Source: Mojavia pulchra JT2-VF2
Lineage (GTDB): Bacteria; Cyanobacteriota; Cyanobacteriia; Cyanobacteriales; Nostocaceae
DNA: 64,000 bases
Assembly: GCA_019359325.1 (NCBI GenBank)
Contig: JAHHHN010000003.1
Coordinates: forward strand, 248,001 to 312,000
Direction: 5' to 3'
Part shown: positions 51,999 to 62,518 of the stretch, in pieces
Numbering within the stretch: the first letter of the stretch is position 1
How the letters are laid out: the number at the start of each line of letters is the position of its first letter
Made by a program: the position numbers and the translations under genes
Notes under the pieces: generated by a model
Told to the model about the DNA's origin: nothing
Database searches by the model: none
Seen by the model: the letters and a program-made list of their open reading frames with translations, nothing else

Positions 51999-53288
51999 TT
52001 AAACTTTTTCATCGCGGCGGTCAATAATGATTACCGCAGGGTCTTGTCTATCCAGACCCGTTGTGTTAGTACTGCGAGCGGTATCAACCACTGGTGTATC
52101 TTGACGGTTAACTTGGCCGTATCCTTGACGATGTTCGTGATCTATATCAGTAGCGTCATAGACAGCGAATTCTTCAATTCCTCGACGTCTCAGAATAGTT
52201 TCAGCGTGGTGGATTTCAGATTCCGAACCATCGGTCATAACTAGGTAGTCACCTTTTTGGAAGCGATCGCTATAAACTCGCGCCCTATCTTCGGGAATTC
52301 CTAAGCCAGCAAGTGCGCCAACAATACCGCCAGCTGCTGCGCCCACAGCACCACCAGTCAGTGTTGTTGCTAAAGCTGTAGCTACTGCACCCCCCGCAAT
52401 CACAGGCCCAATTCCAGGGATTGCTAAAGCCCCAAGACCTACTAATAAGCCTCCTAAACCGCCTAAAGCTGCGCCTGTAGCTGCTCCAGCTTTCGCTCCC
52501 TCGTCTGCTTTATTGCCTGCACCGAAATTCTGATCTCCACCAGCAATTTGATTGCCGTTGCTGTTTTTTGCAATGATCGAGACTCGATTCATCGAGAAGC
52601 CTGCATCTCGCAGTTCAGTTAGTGCAGCTTCTGCATCTCGGTGATGAGAAAAGACACCGATCGCCCGTTTATTTCTTTGAACATCTCTATGAGCAACGAC
52701 AGGTGTAGCTGTATGAGCCACAGCAGGCGCAGATGTCACATCATTTGGTCGATCATAAACGGCAAACTCTTCGATATTCCACCGTCTGAAAATTGGTTCA
52801 GCTCTTGCAATTTCATCGTCTGTGCCGTCTACAATTACTAAATAGCCGCCCCGCTCTACTCCTTGGTTGTAAACTCTGGCGCGTTCTTCAGGGATTCCTA
52901 AGCCAATTAGTCCGCCAAGTAAACTACCGGCTGCTGCACCAATACCTGCACCTGCTAAAGTTGTAGCCAAAGCGGTTGCTGTTGCCCCAGCAAGCATGAT
53001 TGGCCCAATTCCGGGGATTGCTAACGTACCAAGACCTACTAATAAGCCTGTCAAACCGCCCAAAGCACCACCGGAAACTGCTCCGACTGTTGCACCTTCG
53101 TCAGCCTTATCGCCAACTTTATCGTGTACTTGAGTACCTGCAATTTCATCGTTGCGATCTGCGTCTCGTGCGATTACAGATACTTTATCCATCACTAGGC
53201 CGGAATTACCTAACTCACGTAGCGCCCCTTCAACATCCCGACGATTAGAAAATATACCGATAGCACGCCTTACTTTATTTGCAACCAT
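51999..53288 (-). CDS. Duplicated general-stress (YflT/GSP17M-like) protein with glycine zippers
   Basis: 429 residues in two similar halves. Each half starts with a GSP17M-like domain (RAIGIFSNRRDVEGALREL and RAIGVFSHHRDAEAALTEL), followed by a Gly/Ala-rich glycine-zipper hydrophobic stretch (GALGGLTGLLVGLGTLAIPGIGP and a near copy), then GIPEERARVYN/GIPEDRARVYS and IEEFAVYD. An extra polar tail follows. ATG has a good AGGAGG site (CTCCTCC on the plus strand near 53293). Likely membrane-associated stress protein; osmotic or desiccation stress is inference. Confidence 0.85.
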   Translation of the reverse strand: MVANKVRRAIGIFSNRRDVEGALRELGNSGLVMDKVSVIARDADRNDEIAGTQVHDKVGDKADEGATVGAVSGGALGGLTGLLVGLGTLAIPGIGPIMLAGATATALATTLAGAGIGAAAGSLLGGLIGLGIPEERARVYNQGVERGGYLVIVDGTDDEIARAEPIFRRWNIEEFAVYDRPNDVTSAPAVAHTATPVVAHRDVQRNKRAIGVFSHHRDAEAALTELRDAGFSMNRVSIIAKNSNGNQIAGGDQNFGAGNKADEGAKAGAATGAALGGLGGLLVGLGALAIPGIGPVIAGGAVATALATTLTGGAVGAAAGGIVGALAGLGIPEDRARVYSDRFQKGDYLVMTDGSESEIHHAETILRRRGIEEFAVYDATDIDHEHRQGYGQVNRQDTPVVDTARSTNTTGLDRQDPAVIIIDRRDEKV

Positions 53289-53903
53289 TCTTTCTCCTCC
53301 TCAATAAGAACATTTTTAATCAAAAAATTATTAAGCTCACTTAAAGTCTATTTTTGTTTTATTTAGCATTATTTTTCATCAATCATTTGGAAGAAATTTT
53401 ATATCTATCATTAGATATAGGTACGCTGATAAAAATAATTAAATTAATGAATAAGCGACCATTCACAATCAAAAATCGCTTGTAAATTAGAAATAAAAAT
53501 ATTGAATTTTAAAATCGAGACAACTAATTTTTTTGAGCAAATTTGTCAAATTTATAAATTCCCAATACCAATAACTACCTAAATGTAATAAATATGACTA
53601 ATAATTTGATTAAATATGGTTTTTACCGCTTAATATCATGAATTTTAAACTTATTCAAATTAATTTTTATCTCAAATTATACAAATTCCATATGAATTAA
53701 TAATTATTTATACAAAAATTAAAATTGACCTAATTAGCTACAACTAAAACTAAAATTACCTATTTCTTAGTGCAGAATACGACTTTTGGTGAGGAAATTT
53801 ACCACTTAAGATTGTGTAGGTCAAGCTAGCTGATATCTAGAGTAGTAGGTAAGCCATTTACTTAAAAAATGGATATTAGATTGAATACAAGTGAGAAAAT
53901 ACT
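53289..53903. other. Long AT-rich intergenic region between divergent genes
   Basis: About 615 bp, extremely AT-rich, presumably promoters for the general-stress gene (minus) and the large repeat protein (plus). No gene, no repeat element recognised. Confidence 0.45.
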
Positions 53904-56900
53904 ATGTTTCAATTTGTCGAATCTAATTTGACATGGGGTTGGCTACGTTTGGGAATAGCACCTATGTCTAGAGCGCAAGAATCTTTATTCACTCCAGACG
54001 CAATACCGGTTGTATTTTCTGGCTCTAAGTTTTTAGTAGCATTATTGGCTGGCACTCTGATGGCATTTGCCTTTCAATTGCTATTAACAAATTTTTCAGT
54101 TGCCGCAGGAATTTCAACTTTGGGTTCTGATTCTGATAGTGATGATGATTCAGAAACTTGGGGTAGTAAAGTTCGTGAAATTGAAACTAAACTAGGCTTT
54201 TGGGCGATAATAACTGCTAGCATTGCGTTATTCTTAGCTTGTTTTCTAGCCGTCAAACTCACTTTAATCGAAAGTGCGTTTTTAGGAGCAATCATCGGTG
54301 TAGTAATCTGGTCTACCTACTTCTCGATAGTAGTTTGGTTGGGTTCATCAGCTGTAGGTTCTTTAATTGGTTCTATTGCCAGCACTTTCACTTCTGGTTT
54401 TCAAGCTCTAATGGGTACAGCAACTGCTGGTATAAGCGCTAATGCTGCTCAAAAACAAATGGTGGCTACTGCTGAGGAAATTACAGCTGCTGTCCGGCGT
54501 GAACTAACTTCAGGTTTTGATCCTGAAAGTATCAGCAATACTCTACAAAGCTCCTTAAATTCTTTGCAACTTCCAAAGCTAGATTTGTCAGAAATTCGCA
54601 ATCAATTTGACAAAATACTCAATGATATAGATTGGCAAGCGATCGCTAATAACGATGTGCTAAAAAATGTAAATCGCCAAACTTTTGTTGATTTAATCAG
54701 CAGTCGTACAGACTTGTCTCAAGCGGACATTAATCAAATTGCTGACCAGTTAGAAGCTGCTTGGCGACAAGCTTCATCCCGGAAAAATCCGACGGAGACA
54801 GTAATTAATTTACTCAAGTCTGCGACTCCTGAAGAGTTGAATTCGGAAGATTTAGGTGAACGGCTTCAGCAATTGGTTACAGCCAGAGACAACGGTAGAG
54901 AAAATGGCAAAGAAAATGGCAATGGCAACAATGGTGTGATCAAGCAAGCGGTTCAATATGGCTTGGGTACTGCTGGGACAGCAGTGTTGAACAGGCTAGA
55001 CCTCTCTGATATAGATGTGGGGAAAATTAAGGCACAGTTACAAAAGCTCAAAGATAAGGTTCAGGATATAGATGTCGAGAGAATTACCCACGAACTGCAA
55101 AGCTTTACAGATAAAACCACCGAGCAAATCGCTCAAAGATTGCCTGCACCAAGCCACAACACTATTAAAGGAGATGTAGAAGACTACATCCTCAATTCTT
55201 TGCCTTGGCATTTTAACCGCTTGACGATGAAAGATGAATTCCAAGAAGTCATCTACGATGCACAGGCAGATCCTGCAACTACGCAGCGAGAATTGGAGGA
55301 AATCAATCAAGAATATTTTGCTAACTTGCTGACACAGCGAGGTGATATCAGCGAAGCCAGGGTAAAAGAAATTTCCCAGCAGATGGAAAGCATTCGCCAA
55401 GAAGTTTTAGAACTTGTGCAACAGGCGCAAGTAAGAGAACAACGCCAAAGCTTTCAGACCTTGATCGAAAATTATCTGCGTGCGACAGGGAAAGAACAAT
55501 TGAATCCTGAAGCTATTGAGCGTGATTTTGCCAAGTTGTTAGAAGAGCCGCAAGCTAGTTTGGCAGATTTAAGCGATCGCCTATCAGAATTTAATCGTGA
55601 TAGCTTTGTACAATTGCTCCTGCAACGTCAAGATATTAGCGAAGAGGAAGCTAATAATATTGTTAATCAACTCGAAAGCACTCGTGATTCTGTATTGAAC
55701 CGTGCGAGAGATTTACAAGAGCAAGCAACAACCAAAGCTGATCAACTGCGCCAAAGAGTAGAAGACTATCTGCGAAATACCAACTTAGAAGAACTTAATC
55801 CTGAAGGTATCAGACAGAATTTTAGAGCTTTACTAGATGATCCACAAGCAGGATTTGCCGCATTACGCGATCGCCTATCGCAATTTGACCGTGATAGTTT
55901 GGTGCAACTGCTTAGTCAACGTCAAGATTTAAGCGAGGAGCAAGTTAACCAAATCCTCGATCAGCTAGAAGGTGTCAGGGATAGTATTCTGCAAGCACCG
56001 CAAGCAGTAGCAGATCGAGCCAAAGAACAATACGAGCAAACAACCACAGCGATCGCTGAGTATCTCCGCAACACAAATCTCGAAGAACTCAACCCAGAGG
56101 GTATCAGGCAAGATTTGGAAGTTTTGCTGGCTGATCCGAAACAAGGTGCTTTGGCAATACGCGATCGCTTATCTCAAGTAGACCGGGAAACCTTGGTCAA
56201 ACTACTAACCCAACAGGGAGACTTGAGCCAAGAACAAGTTAATCAAATAATCGATCAAGTCCAAGAAGCGATTCGTACCATTGTCAGATCACCACGACGC
56301 TTGGCAAATCGAGCCACACAAAGAGTTTTAGATTTTGAAACCAATCTCGAAAACTATCTGCGTCATACCAACAAAGAAGAACTAAACCCAGATAGTATCA
56401 AGCGTGATTTACAATTGCTACTGCAAGATCCACGGCTGGGAATCGAGAATTTAGGCGATCGCCTGGCCAGATTTGACCGTTCTACAATTGTGGCGCTGCT
56501 ATCCCAACGCGAAGATATTTCCGAAGAAGAAGCAAACCAAATTGTGGAGCAAATCGAGTCTGTTCGGGCTTCACTTGTGCAGCAATATCAGCAGATTCAG
56601 CAACGGGTGCAATCAGTAGTTGATGGAACTTTTAGCCAAATTCGCAACTATCTCAACTCACTAGATCGTCCAGAACTGAACTACGAAGGTATTAAGCAAG
56701 ACTTTGCCAAATTGTTTGACGATCCGCAAACTGGATTTGAAGCGTTACGCGATCGCCTCAGTCATTTTGATCGTGATACCCTTGTTGCTGTCCTCAGTTC
56801 TCGCCAGGATATTTCCCAAGAGGATGCCAACCGCATCATTAATCAAATAGAAGCAGCGCGAGATGGTGTCTTGCAACGAGCTGAACGTATCCAGCAAGAA

Positions 56901-57071
56901 GCACAAAAACGCTTAAAAGCAATTCAAAAGCAAGCTAAAAAGCAAGCTGAAGAAACCAAAAAAACCGTTGCCAGTGCTGCTTGGTGGTTATTTGGTACAG
57001 CTCTGACTTCTCTTGTTGCCAGTGCGATCGCAGGAGCAATCGCCGTCACAGGTTTTGTGTTACCTGGATAA
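53904..57071 (+). CDS. Large membrane protein with 98-residue tandem repeats
   Basis: 1055 residues. N-terminal part has three hydrophobic segments (about 38-62, 95-125, 128-160), then a soluble helical region. Between about 425 and 1010 are six tandem copies of a ~98-residue unit, beginning at nucleotide positions 55179, 55467, 55761, 56055, 56349 and 56643. Each has YLRxTNxEELNPEGI, a D-P-Q turn, LRDRLSxFDRDxLVxLLSQRxDIS and a coiled-coil end. An earlier diverged unit sits near 230-290. The C-terminus has a final hydrophobic segment (WWLFGTALTSLVASAIAGAI). The unit spacing is exactly 294 bp for the last four steps, so duplication is recent. Probably a helical rod anchored at both ends; function unknown. 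Confidence 0.8.
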   Translation: MFQFVESNLTWGWLRLGIAPMSRAQESLFTPDAIPVVFSGSKFLVALLAGTLMAFAFQLLLTNFSVAAGISTLGSDSDSDDDSETWGSKVREIETKLGFWAIITASIALFLACFLAVKLTLIESAFLGAIIGVVIWSTYFSIVVWLGSSAVGSLIGSIASTFTSGFQALMGTATAGISANAAQKQMVATAEEITAAVRRELTSGFDPESISNTLQSSLNSLQLPKLDLSEIRNQFDKILNDIDWQAIANNDVLKNVNRQTFVDLISSRTDLSQADINQIADQLEAAWRQASSRKNPTETVINLLKSATPEELNSEDLGERLQQLVTARDNGRENGKENGNGNNGVIKQAVQYGLGTAGTAVLNRLDLSDIDVGKIKAQLQKLKDKVQDIDVERITHELQSFTDKTTEQIAQRLPAPSHNTIKGDVEDYILNSLPWHFNRLTMKDEFQEVIYDAQADPATTQRELEEINQEYFANLLTQRGDISEARVKEISQQMESIRQEVLELVQQAQVREQRQSFQTLIENYLRATGKEQLNPEAIERDFAKLLEEPQASLADLSDRLSEFNRDSFVQLLLQRQDISEEEANNIVNQLESTRDSVLNRARDLQEQATTKADQLRQRVEDYLRNTNLEELNPEGIRQNFRALLDDPQAGFAALRDRLSQFDRDSLVQLLSQRQDLSEEQVNQILDQLEGVRDSILQAPQAVADRAKEQYEQTTTAIAEYLRNTNLEELNPEGIRQDLEVLLADPKQGALAIRDRLSQVDRETLVKLLTQQGDLSQEQVNQIIDQVQEAIRTIVRSPRRLANRATQRVLDFETNLENYLRHTNKEELNPDSIKRDLQLLLQDPRLGIENLGDRLARFDRSTIVALLSQREDISEEEANQIVEQIESVRASLVQQYQQIQQRVQSVVDGTFSQIRNYLNSLDRPELNYEGIKQDFAKLFDDPQTGFEALRDRLSHFDRDTLVAVLSSRQDISQEDANRIINQIEAARDGVLQRAERIQQEAQKRLKAIQKQAKKQAEETKKTVASAAWWLFGTALTSLVASAIAGAIAVTGFVLPG

Positions 57072-57135
57072 ACTCTGCATCTCTATATATATGTAATTTC
57101 GTCAGCATGAGTCTGCCGAATTCATAGAAATCCTC

Positions 57136-57188
57136 TAAGCCTGCCTAGCCTACCCTCTTGGCTTCTGTGCAGGCTTATTATTTTTCTA
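57136..57188 (+). terminator. Terminator after the large repeat protein
   Basis: 9-bp stem TAAGCCTGC (57136-57144) with GCAGGCTTA (57169-57177), inner AGCC/GGCT pairs, followed by TTATTTTTCT. Confidence 0.75.
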
Positions 57189-57354
57189 CTCAAAAAGAGG
57201 AAGGGGGTGTGTTTAAATAACATTCTCTCCTTGTCTCCTTGCGATCGCAAGAATGGAAAAACCTTGTGATTTACTGAATGTCTGTGTTCAGGACAATGAT
57301 GCAATGGGAACTCTAGGTAATAAGGTTAACTAAAAAAGCTCAGTATTGCCAATC

Positions 57355-60147
57355 ATGTCCAATCAAGATTATCCCTCTGTGAGCCAATCTTCATACCCTC
57401 GTTTGGCTAGAAGCCTGAGTGCTATTGAAAGCTGGGGCTTCGGTTTTACAGCTCATATTTCATGGGTAGCATTGGTTCCAGCAATTCATGCTGCTCTTGG
57501 TTCACAAGCTATTCTTGTTTGGATACCTGGCGTGATTGTTGGGATGCTGATCAACTATCAGGTCAAACGCTTGGGTATGCATTTTATTGATGTGGCTGGA
57601 GGAACGCCTAACTATGTCAGCCATCTCCTCAAACGCTACCCTGGACTAGCTCGCTATGCTGCAATTGGATACCTTCTTAACTGGGTTTCCTACTTATCAG
57701 TTAATACGATCGTACTCACAGATTTAATTAAGGTGCAATTGGAGGCCTTGGGGATTGCCTGTCCTGAAATATTCCTGCACATTGGCTTTACCCTGCTGCC
57801 GTTTGTAGTGGCATTTAGTGGCACTCGTGCGCTGAGTATTTTGCATTTGTTTTTTGCAATTCCAGCGTTTGGGCTGCTAATTACCTTCTGTATACAGGGT
57901 CTTGGCTGGTTAACTTTTTCTAGTGCTAGTCCTGGGCTTTTTCCCAGCAGTTGGTCATCCTTGAGCTTCGTGGATTGGGCAAAGTGGTTCTTTTACGTTA
58001 CCTACGCCACCTACAGCTGTGAAACGGCTTCTTCTTTTGTCGCAGATAGCCGTCATCCCACCCAGACGCTGCGCTTTCTGGATATTGCTGCTTGGATGAT
58101 GCCACCCATCTTTATAGGAGGGTCTTGGGTAATTATGCGGTTAGCAACAGCTCCAGACCTCAAGGACAATGCTTTCTTGAATCTTTTGGCGGCTTCTGCG
58201 CCCTTTTGGGGACAATGGGCTGCTATAAACGTCACCTTCTTGCTGGTGGCTGCCTGTCTGTTAGGTTCTGCAACGGTAGTTTCTAATTGCCCTAGAATTC
58301 TGTATCAGCTTGCCTTAGACAATCATATCTCACCAGTATTTTCTGCCGTGTCGCGCCGCGGCGTGTTTATACCTGCTCTGAGCTTAACTCTGGTGCTTTG
58401 CTTAATTTATCTAATTTGGGGAGATGTGGCGCGAATCGTGACCGTTGGAAATATCGGTTGGTTTGTCTCCTTTATGTTATTACATTTAGGGCTTTGGCTA
58501 CAGCGCAATCGCCCAGAAGTTTTGTTCCCTCGGATATCTTTGGGCATTCTACTGTTAGAAGTTGTGGTTCTGCTAGTGGGCGGAGTTGCCTGGGGTTGGA
58601 TCAACTTTCTGATTGGGCTATTATTTCCCATTGCGATCATGGGAATTGATGCGGTGATCCGTCGCATTGCCTTTTCTCCTTTTCATTTAAGTTGGTGGAT
58701 GCGGCGATATCGCGCACGTCCTTTGGTAATCATCCAAGATTCGGTGATGCTCCAGGTAAGCATCCTAATTTTTCTAGTGTGCGGTGCAGTCGGAACGGGC
58801 TGGTTATTTTGTGCCAAAATTAACACACTAACAAATATTAGAGGTGAAAATCTATTTGTTGTGCTACTGATGACAGTGGCATTTGTGGGAGTAGCTATAG
58901 CTTGTTGGACGAGTTTACCCCAGGTAGTGGCGATCGCAGAGGCGCGAGAAGCTGCCGAACACCTGTTTACTGTTGCCCAGGATGGTATTTTGGTCTTGGA
59001 TGAGCAGGGTATTATCAGGCAGGCAAACCCAGCAACCGAATTTATCTTTGATATCAAACCATTTGAGTTGCTAGAAAATCACCTCAGCAAATGGCTACCT
59101 GGATTACCCTACGAGCCACAACAATGGACAAAGCGAAGTGAACACACCCTATTCCACGAGGCTGGTATCCGAACTTTGGAAGTTTCTATTTCAGACCGAC
59201 CGCATCAAGATTTTCAAGAATATGTCGTCATTCTCCACGACATTACTAAACGCAAACAAGCAGAGGAACAATTACGACACTCACAAGCACAATTGCAAAA
59301 AGAAGCAAAACTGCTAGCATCTCAACTGGTGCAGAGTGAAAAAATGTCTAGTTTGGGGCAGTTAGTGGCAGGTGTGGCGCACGAAATCAACAACCCAGTC
59401 AGTTTTATCTATGGCAATCTCACCCCTGCCAACGAATATACCCAAGATTTACTCAGACTGCTGCAATTATACCAGCAGTATTATCCCAACCCAGCACCCC
59501 AAATCCAAGAGCAAGCACAAGCTATAGATATTGATTTTTTAGTAGCAGACCTGCCAAAATTGCTAACTTCCATGAGAGTGGGTGCTGAAAGAATTACAGA
59601 AATTGTACTGTCCTTGCGAAACTTTTCCCGCTTGGATGAAGCGGAGATGAAGTTGGTAAATATTCACGAGGGCATTGATAGTACGCTGATGCTTTTGGAA
59701 CATCGCCTCAAAGCTACAACTAATTATCCAGCGATCGCACTCATCAAAGAATACGGCGATCTACCACTTGTGGAATGCTACGCTGGACAACTCAATCAGG
59801 TGTTTATGAATATTCTGGCGAATGCGATCGATGCTTTGGAGGAGTCAATGGCCAATGGAACAACAACTAGCAATCCCCAGATTTGCATTCATACTGGCCT
59901 CGCTGCTGACCAGCAAGTAATAATTATTCGTATTGCCGATAATGGTTGTGGCATTCCGAAAAGTGTTCAAAAACAATTGTTTGATCCTTTTTTCACCACC
60001 AAAGCAGTAGGTAAAGGCACAGGGCTAGGCTTATCTATTAGTTATCAAATAATTACTGAAAAACATGGAGGAAAATTACAATGTATTTCCTCTCCAGGCA
60101 AGGGTACAGAATTTGCGATCTCAATTCCACTTAGGCACTCACAATAA
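57355..60147 (+). CDS. Amino-acid permease fused to PAS and histidine kinase domains
   Basis: 930 residues from the ATG at 57355; a TTG three codons upstream is less likely. Residues ~15-510: APC-type transporter with about 12 membrane segments (ESWGFGFTAHISW, GGTPNYVSHLL, CETASSFVADSRHP). Then a PAS domain (about 535-640; LFTVAQDGILVLDEQGIIRQANPA), a coiled coil, HisKA with His676 in VAGVAHEINNPVSF, and HATPase (NAIDALEE, DNGCGIP, GKGTGLGLSI). Like CbrA, which joins a sodium/solute symporter to a kinase, the transporter half may sense or import the ligand. No response regulator gene is adjacent, so its partner is unknown. Confidence 0.92.
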   Translation: MSNQDYPSVSQSSYPRLARSLSAIESWGFGFTAHISWVALVPAIHAALGSQAILVWIPGVIVGMLINYQVKRLGMHFIDVAGGTPNYVSHLLKRYPGLARYAAIGYLLNWVSYLSVNTIVLTDLIKVQLEALGIACPEIFLHIGFTLLPFVVAFSGTRALSILHLFFAIPAFGLLITFCIQGLGWLTFSSASPGLFPSSWSSLSFVDWAKWFFYVTYATYSCETASSFVADSRHPTQTLRFLDIAAWMMPPIFIGGSWVIMRLATAPDLKDNAFLNLLAASAPFWGQWAAINVTFLLVAACLLGSATVVSNCPRILYQLALDNHISPVFSAVSRRGVFIPALSLTLVLCLIYLIWGDVARIVTVGNIGWFVSFMLLHLGLWLQRNRPEVLFPRISLGILLLEVVVLLVGGVAWGWINFLIGLLFPIAIMGIDAVIRRIAFSPFHLSWWMRRYRARPLVIIQDSVMLQVSILIFLVCGAVGTGWLFCAKINTLTNIRGENLFVVLLMTVAFVGVAIACWTSLPQVVAIAEAREAAEHLFTVAQDGILVLDEQGIIRQANPATEFIFDIKPFELLENHLSKWLPGLPYEPQQWTKRSEHTLFHEAGIRTLEVSISDRPHQDFQEYVVILHDITKRKQAEEQLRHSQAQLQKEAKLLASQLVQSEKMSSLGQLVAGVAHEINNPVSFIYGNLTPANEYTQDLLRLLQLYQQYYPNPAPQIQEQAQAIDIDFLVADLPKLLTSMRVGAERITEIVLSLRNFSRLDEAEMKLVNIHEGIDSTLMLLEHRLKATTNYPAIALIKEYGDLPLVECYAGQLNQVFMNILANAIDALEESMANGTTTSNPQICIHTGLAADQQVIIIRIADNGCGIPKSVQKQLFDPFFTTKAVGKGTGLGLSISYQIITEKHGGKLQCISSPGKGTEFAISIPLRHSQ

Positions 60148-60292
60148 AATAAACGACTTGATTCCTTCTGATACCTTGACGCTGCTGTTAACTCTTCTAT
60201 ATCTCGATTTTTTAGACTTAAGGGGCAAAATCTAGCTTTGCTAACAGCATCGCCTGCTATTTATACCCCTAATACTTGCGAATTATTTTCCT

Positions 60293-61399
60293 CTACCCTA
60301 TTTTTGCCAAACTGAGCTGCTCTCTAGCAAGTTCCTCAACAAAGGAATCCAGAAATTCAATGTAATGATTCTGCATTATAATTGCGTGTGCATAATCTCC
60401 CCTTGCTGCAAGTTGGTACTTTTGTACAAGATTGTTAGAGGGTTTATTGAAAACAACTGTATTTGAATAGGGATTGAGAAATGGATTTAAGTCTCTTAGC
60501 TTCAGTTTTTCGTACAAATGCTCTGCTTTGGCTACACAATCAACTACTTCTAATCCAAAGCTAGAACGCCTTTTGAAGATTTCATACCATAAACAAAGCG
60601 AAGTATGTCCGTTGCGGCTACCTCCAATTGTCATATCCTGAGCGCCGATATACTCAATATCAGATGCGAGGGATTCAATCAAATGTTTTTTAGTAATAAC
60701 AATGCCACAAGGAAAAGGACTACCAATGAATTTGTGTCCTGAAATTGAAAGCGAACTGATGGGTTTGTGGAAATCAATCCAGTGCGGACGCAAGTAAGGT
60801 AGAAGCATTCCACCTAAGGCACCATCCACATGAATAAAGAATTGCTTAACCTTTTTCATCTCCAGAACATTGAGAATCTGATCGATATCGTCTATTGCTC
60901 CTGTAAAAGTAGTACCCAGGTTAAGACAGATGATGGCAGGCGCATTAGGCACAAGCTTCTCGTAGAAATCACCATAATCCATTTCTTCTGAGGGAGTTTG
61001 CACACCAATTTTTTGATAAGGAATTCTGAAAAACTTAGCTGCTTTTCCTACAGAATAATGCGAGGCTGCCGATGCATACAAAATACCATCAGGATAGTTT
61101 TCCCTTCCGAGAAGTATTCCGTATAAGTTGCCTTCAGTTCCACTAGTGGTTACATATCCCCACCAATCTTGAACATGGTATAAATTCGCAAAGAATTGCA
61201 AAACTTCTTTTTCAAAGTCTCGTGAATCAATTCGATAGTTCGATTTGGTGAAGCAATCTCCCCCAAGATTATTAATTGAATACTTCAGAAAAGGTAGCAA
61301 AAAAGTATTATCGTGTTTAAGGTTGTAGGGATAGCCTAAATGAAACTGAGATGCTTCATTGAGAATCTGCTGATACTCAGAAAGAAAGTCGATATCCAT
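60293..61399 (-). CDS. hdc: PLP-dependent histidine decarboxylase-like enzyme
   Basis: 368 residues from the ATG at 61399, starting MDIDFLSEYQQIL; an upstream frame of 28 codons has no support. Group II PLP decarboxylase: TTSGTEGNLYGILLGRE (about 90-106), ASAASHYSVGKAAKFFRIPY, FIHVDGALGGMLLPY (Asp binding the pyridine N), and the PLP lysine in SISGHKFIGSPFPCG. The order and the NLGTTFTGAIDDI segment match bacterial histidine decarboxylases making histamine. Substrate not proven: glutamate/aromatic decarboxylases share the fold. Preceded (118 bp) by a small ribbon-helix-helix gene on the same strand. Confidence 0.85.
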   Translation of the reverse strand: MDIDFLSEYQQILNEASQFHLGYPYNLKHDNTFLLPFLKYSINNLGGDCFTKSNYRIDSRDFEKEVLQFFANLYHVQDWWGYVTTSGTEGNLYGILLGRENYPDGILYASAASHYSVGKAAKFFRIPYQKIGVQTPSEEMDYGDFYEKLVPNAPAIICLNLGTTFTGAIDDIDQILNVLEMKKVKQFFIHVDGALGGMLLPYLRPHWIDFHKPISSLSISGHKFIGSPFPCGIVITKKHLIESLASDIEYIGAQDMTIGGSRNGHTSLCLWYEIFKRRSSFGLEVVDCVAKAEHLYEKLKLRDLNPFLNPYSNTVVFNKPSNNLVQKYQLAARGDYAHAIIMQNHYIEFLDSFVEELAREQLSLAKIG

Positions 61400-61516
61400 T
61401 TTATTTACCCGAATATTGCTGGTTATAGCGGATTGTCTTAAGCGGTTTGGAGGTGGGGTGATACCCATTGATTGGAGCAGCAATGAACAGATTGTGTAGC
61501 CAATTCTCGTGATTTG

Positions 61517-61681
61517 CTAATTTTCAGAGGGTTTTTCCTTGCCAGTTGAAACAGAGCGGATTAACTCCCGAACTACATCTGTTGCTGGTCTCCCTGTCAT
61601 TGAGCAGTATTGTTCAAGCTTCTCTGCCTCGCCTGATGTGAGATTGATAGTAATTCGTTTAACAGTCCATTTATTATTCAC
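61517..61681 (-). CDS. Small ribbon-helix-helix (CopG-like) protein
   Basis: 54 residues, GTG start. The sequence KWTVKRITINLTSGEAEKLE then QYCSMTGRPATDVVRELIRS is the ribbon-helix-helix pattern: one DNA-contacting strand followed by two helices. No toxin partner is adjacent, so it is more likely a local regulator, perhaps of the decarboxylase gene downstream (118 bp away, same strand). Ribosome site is weak. Confidence 0.6.
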   Translation of the reverse strand: MNNKWTVKRITINLTSGEAEKLEQYCSMTGRPATDVVRELIRSVSTGKEKPSEN

Positions 61682-62518
61682 GTATTAGACAAGCTACATT
61701 CGGAAACTTCTTCTTTAATATCAATTATTTAAGCTGCTATTCCAATAGTAATTATAAGGATATTAAAGATAATAAATAATGAAGAAAGCGCTAGATTTCA
61801 TTATTTTATAATAAAGAAATAAAACAAATTAAAAAATATAAAGTTTGGCTAGTTTTGCAAAAAGTAATTATAAATAAAATATAAAATTAATGAAAAGATA
61901 TCAATTTAAACTAAGCATATTCATGAAGTAAATTTTACCCGTCTCTCAAAGAGCATAATTTTAAATTTTCACAATCATTTTTCCTTTTGCTGTAACTAAC
62001 ACATTTCTTCATATTTGAGTGGTAATACCTATAATTTCAATAACTTACTGATTAGTTCTTATAGTTGTATTACCATTCATTAGCTTCTTACCTCATTTTT
62101 AAACTAGTATTATTACTGAAACTAGAAGTTAACAGCGATAATCGCTATCCCTCAATTGATGTAGGGGTATGGCAACGATTTGTGAAAAATCATGCCATCT
62201 TGTGCGAAATGCTTGCTCTGAATGCTTTTCAGTTATAACAGGGTGCAGCGGTAGTAATACTTTTTAATCGATACTTTTTCTCACTAGTTAGAGTAGGAGA
62301 ATGATTGTGCCATTGTCCATGCGGCAAAGTTGCATGAGGTAAAGAACGCTCAAGAAATGAACTTGCACAACAATCAAGTTTTCGCTCTGACCCAACCTAA
62401 CAAGTAATATAGACTACTACCGAGGTCAAATTCATTAAAGTTCTCATATCATAAACTGAAGTATAAATTTGTCTCAGCTAAGGCTGGGTATTAAGTAAGA
62501 GATATTGCAACAGCCAGT
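61682..62518. other. Long AT-rich intergenic region
   Basis: About 840 bp without a credible gene. It carries the presumptive promoters of the ribbon-helix-helix gene (minus) and the pentapeptide gene (plus). No inverted repeat element or RNA gene recognised. Confidence 0.45.
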
